A model generated the notes under the pieces. It was not told where the DNA came from. It worked only from the letters and a program-made list of their open reading frames with translations, and did no database searches. Below are positions 12,475 to 14,918 of a stretch of 14,918 nt of DNA, piece by piece. Made by a program: the position numbers and the translations under genes. The stretch covers positions 1 to 14,918 of the forward strand of contig CAMWUU010000036.1 in NCBI GenBank assembly GCA_947177515.1, written 5' to 3'. This stretch comes from an uncultured Lachnospiraceae bacterium. Lineage in GTDB: Bacteria; Bacillota; Clostridia; Lachnospirales; Lachnospiraceae. Numbering within the stretch: position 1 is the stretch's first letter; the number at the start of each line of letters is the position of its first letter.

Positions 12475-13233
12475 CTATGCCCTAAGCATCCATTGCATCA
12501 ACCTGTGCTTCGCCTCTTTTGCATAATTTCTTCCAATTGGAATACACGTCCCGTTTACCAGAATTAATTTATCCACGCCAAGAGATCTTACCGCCGCCTG
12601 ATTTACCAGGAACCCCTTATGGGTACGCACAAAACCATCCCCTGAAAGTGCTGTTTCCACAAAACCAAGTGTTTCACGAAAACGATAAACTTCCCCAGAA
12701 ACCTCAAAAGCCTCGCTTTTACTATTTATTCCCCGTCCATCTTCCGTTAAAATATCCCCTTCCTGCATAAAAAGTTTCAAATAATTCCCATCTGCCTCAA
12801 AATATAAAATCTTACAGAGGGGTAATTTTATCCTTGTACCCGCGACCTGAAAGCAAAAATACCTCCCCCTGCCCGAAAGTTCTTTCACACAATCAGTCAA
12901 AATTTCACTCAATTCATCCTCCATATGGCTTTTTCGCACAAACCCGAATGGATGGAATTTCAGGCTGTCATAAACAAGTTCGTCATGACTTGTTACAAAA
13001 ACAAGCAAAGGACGTTTTTCCATTTTCGTCAGGCGGCTTGCAATATCAAGCCCGGAAATCTGTGGCATATCAATGTCAAGTAAAAGGATATCGCAGTTTT
13101 CCCACTCTGAAAACATATCATATCCATACTTAAAAACAAATATTTCACTATCCTCTAATATATCTTTTATCTCCATAGAAAGTTGTTTTAATATCTGAGG
13201 CTCATCATCACAAATAAAAATATTATATCCCAT
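12475..13233 (-). CDS. LytTR-family response regulator
   Basis: A 252-aa regulator. The receiver domain (about 1-118) has acidic D9, D10 and E11, phosphoacceptor D53 in LLLDIDMP, Thr81 and Lys101. The LytTR DNA-binding domain (about 125-245) contains LCKILYFEADGNYLKLF and FVRTHKGFLVNQAAVRSL, family-typical. ATG 13233 is chosen, with GGGGGA ten bases upstream; a TTG six codons earlier has no binding site. Family knowledge: such regulators bind paired 9-bp repeats and often control peptide-quorum or bacteriocin/export genes. Target sites here are not evident, but the ABC-2 operon and the FtsX permease are the obvious candidates. The kinase gene follows 72 bp downstream. Confidence 0.93.
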   Translation of the reverse strand: MGYNIFICDDEPQILKQLSMEIKDILEDSEIFVFKYGYDMFSEWENCDILLLDIDMPQISGLDIASRLTKMEKRPLLVFVTSHDELVYDSLKFHPFGFVRKSHMEDELSEILTDCVKELSGRGRYFCFQVAGTRIKLPLCKILYFEADGNYLKLFMQEGDILTEDGRGINSKSEAFEVSGEVYRFRETLGFVETALSGDGFVRTHKGFLVNQAAVRSLGVDKLILVNGTCIPIGRNYAKEAKHRLMQWMLRA

Positions 13234-13265
13234 AAATGAGAATTCCCCCAAAATTATTTTCTATC

Positions 13266-13294
13266 ATTATAGCGCAATTACACAAGGAAAACAA
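13266..13294 (-). promoter_or_regulatory. Near-consensus promoter for regulator and kinase
   Basis: On the minus strand TTGTTT (13289-13294) and a perfect TATAAT (13266-13271) are 17 bases apart. The start would be near 13259, about 26 bases before the regulator ATG. It lies between the FtsX permease stop and the regulator, so the two-component pair can be expressed separately from the permease. Confidence 0.75.
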
Positions 13295-13301
13295 TCCATT
13301 C

Positions 13302-14918
13302 TTATTCCCTATTTTTCAGCACCATGGCAGGGGTAATTCTGTTAATCTTCTGCATAAGAAAGATATTGGCAGAAAAATAGACCAGCATAGTTCCCACAAG
13401 AATAAACATATAAATATACCATTCAAAATGTAAATTAAGCCCGCAGGCAACATTTGCAACAATCCTGGGATAAAAAGAATCCATCAAAGTTTTTGATAGA
13501 GGTATGCAGATCACAGCACCAATGGCTATAAAAACCGTATTTCCATGCAGATACAACCGACGTATCTCCTTGCGCTTAAAACCGAAAATTTTAATCAGCG
13601 AAATTCCAAATCCGGAACGGTCTATCATCACCCCCAACATCAGATAAATTACCACATAAAAAACAATCACTGAAACCGTTGTAACCATTAAAACCATAGG
13701 CATCATAAGATCAACAAATACCGTAGAAGAATATTCTATATCCGCACGCGTTGTAACAGAATAAAGATTGTTCTCTTCCATATCTAGCGCCTGGTCGGAC
13801 AAAATCATATTGTAATAATCCTCCTTTTTTCCAAATAGTTCCCTCATATTAGAAATATCCATAAAAACAGATAATCCCGCAGAATAATCACAAATTCCCT
13901 CCACGAAAAACTCATAATCTGCTTCCTTTGCCCGGTCAGTCAAAACAAATTTATCACCCATATTCAAACCATATTTTGTGGCAGTTGAATTTCCGATTAT
14001 AATCCCATTTTTTTTGCCCGTTGGTCTAGTACCAAAGTATTTGTCATTATCATCAATACCAATCACAGAAATTTCCAATGTGTATCCAAATTCTGTTTTT
14101 GACAGGGATTCAATATAATATGCCTCTCCCTCAAAAGGAATGGATTTAATAGGATATTTAAGTATGTATATATATTTAAATTTAGTACTTTCCTGGCTAT
14201 CCAATTTTATATGCTTGCAGAGAATAAAACAATTTAACCCTAACATAAAAATTAACAGGGAAATAAACATTCCCACTATCATTATAACACCCACGCGTAC
14301 CTCTTTTAACATATGCCGTAACTGAAAATTACGGACAAAATCATTGCTCTTGCATGTTACACGGTGGGATTTCGACATATTGAATTCATTCCGGATTAAT
14401 GACAGGGCAGTTTTTGAAAGATGTCTGCTAACCACTGCCAAATTCACGGCTACGGAAATGAACGACGGCATTATCAGTGCATAAATAATCAGATACAGAG
14501 GATGGACTGTTTGAAAAACAGGAATAGAAAAATAAGAATAAGTACTTGCTTCCTGCAGTGCCATCCCCCACTCTGAAAATCCCAAAACTCCGCCAAGAAA
14601 CCCGCCAAGAAAAGTAATAATTGTCGGTAAAGTTACATAATGCACAAGCAATTCTTTTTTCTTTACCCCCAATGCATAAAATGTACCAATTACACTTGAT
14701 TCGCGGTTAATCTGATGAATTATAAACACGGAAATCACATATGCAAACAATATCATAACCACCACACCCGCAAGCAGCCCCACTTCCCTGTTCATTACCA
14801 TATCGCCAGCCGCTGCAAGGATTCTTGGATTTTCATCCGCAGTCATAAACGAAATTAAATTTTCACCTCCTAAACTTCTAACCAAGGCTTTTACCTCTTC
14901 ATCCGTTATATCTATATC
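13302..14918 (-). CDS. FtsX-like ABC transporter permease, 5' end missing
   Basis: The last 538 residues of a MacB/FtsX-type permease; the frame is open to the right edge, so the true start lies outside. A four-helix FtsX-type half is visible twice: about 60-165 (counting from the window edge), then a C-terminal set with helices near TTVSVIVFYVVIYLML, VFIAIGAVICI and IYMFILVGTMLVYFSANIF. Between them is a large external domain (about 225-400). The C terminus ITPAMVLKNRE is the usual PxxxLKxRE-like end. Family knowledge: such permeases pair with a MacB/LolD-like ATPase, here presumably upstream, outside the window, and often act in antimicrobial-peptide resistance or signalling. Its position next to the kinase pair supports that role by inference. 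Confidence 0.88.
   Translation of the reverse strand, partial: DIDITDEEVKALVRSLGGENLISFMTADENPRILAAAGDMVMNREVGLLAGVVVMILFAYVISVFIIHQINRESSVIGTFYALGVKKKELLVHYVTLPTIITFLGGFLGGVLGFSEWGMALQEASTYSYFSIPVFQTVHPLYLIIYALIMPSFISVAVNLAVVSRHLSKTALSLIRNEFNMSKSHRVTCKSNDFVRNFQLRHMLKEVRVGVIMIVGMFISLLIFMLGLNCFILCKHIKLDSQESTKFKYIYILKYPIKSIPFEGEAYYIESLSKTEFGYTLEISVIGIDDNDKYFGTRPTGKKNGIIIGNSTATKYGLNMGDKFVLTDRAKEADYEFFVEGICDYSAGLSVFMDISNMRELFGKKEDYYNMILSDQALDMEENNLYSVTTRADIEYSSTVFVDLMMPMVLMVTTVSVIVFYVVIYLMLGVMIDRSGFGISLIKIFGFKRKEIRRLYLHGNTVFIAIGAVICIPLSKTLMDSFYPRIVANVACGLNLHFEWYIYMFILVGTMLVYFSANIFLMQKINRITPAMVLKNRE

Noticed and set aside
1..14918. CRISPR arrays, tRNA or rRNA genes, insertion-sequence transposases
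   Set aside because: No regularly spaced repeats, no cloverleaf-like sequence and no transposase-like protein was seen on either strand.

Overview
The window looks like a chromosomal segment of an anaerobic low-to-mid GC Firmicute, most likely a Lachnospiraceae member. This rests on the run guanylate kinase-like / yaaR / holB / ricT / trmN6, strong GGAGG-type ribosome binding sites, sigma-A promoters with extended -10 boxes, a Hol_Tox-type minitoxin, and a LytTR/GHKL two-component pair next to ABC transporters. No database search was possible, so the taxonomy is inference. Almost every gene is on the minus strand; only an MFS transporter and the minitoxin are on the plus strand.

Region 1 (about 1-3545, minus) is housekeeping: a guanylate kinase-like protein with its own promoter, then a second promoter driving yaaR, holB (DNA polymerase III delta'), ricT (PSP1) and the start of trmN6, which runs off the left edge. 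Region 2 (3546-5224) holds two long hairpins without poly-T tails and an ECF sigma factor overlapping a one-pass membrane protein that is probably its anti-sigma factor. Region 3 (5225-6800) is an MFS transporter of fucose-permease type behind a long, hairpin-rich leader, ending in a convergent inverted repeat shared with the next operon.

Region 4 (6800-10861, minus) is a four-gene ABC-2 exporter operon. It has two different ATPases and two permeases of the COG4586/COG4587/COG3694 type, the group that includes the cyanobacterial viologen-resistance exporter. The first ATPase has lost its Q-loop glutamine and switch histidine; the second is canonical, so the pump probably works as an asymmetric ATPase pair. 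Its promoter leads into a roughly 240-nt leader that carries a fossil of a histidine-kinase 3' end and a terminator-like hairpin. A second long hairpin lies between the canonical ATPase and the first permease.

Region 5 (about 11075-11454) is a type I toxin-antitoxin module: a 32-aa membrane minitoxin with a structured leader, and a convergent antisense RNA on the minus strand with its own promoter and terminator. Region 6 (11674-14918, minus) holds an FtsX-type ABC permease (incomplete at the right edge), then a LytTR response regulator and a small GHKL histidine kinase without membrane segments, expressed from a near-consensus promoter. The kinase 3' end is repeated (42 identical bases) just upstream of the ABC-2 operon, on the far side of the toxin module. 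This suggests that regions 4 to 6 were once, or still are, one peptide- or drug-sensing and export locus rearranged around the toxin cassette.
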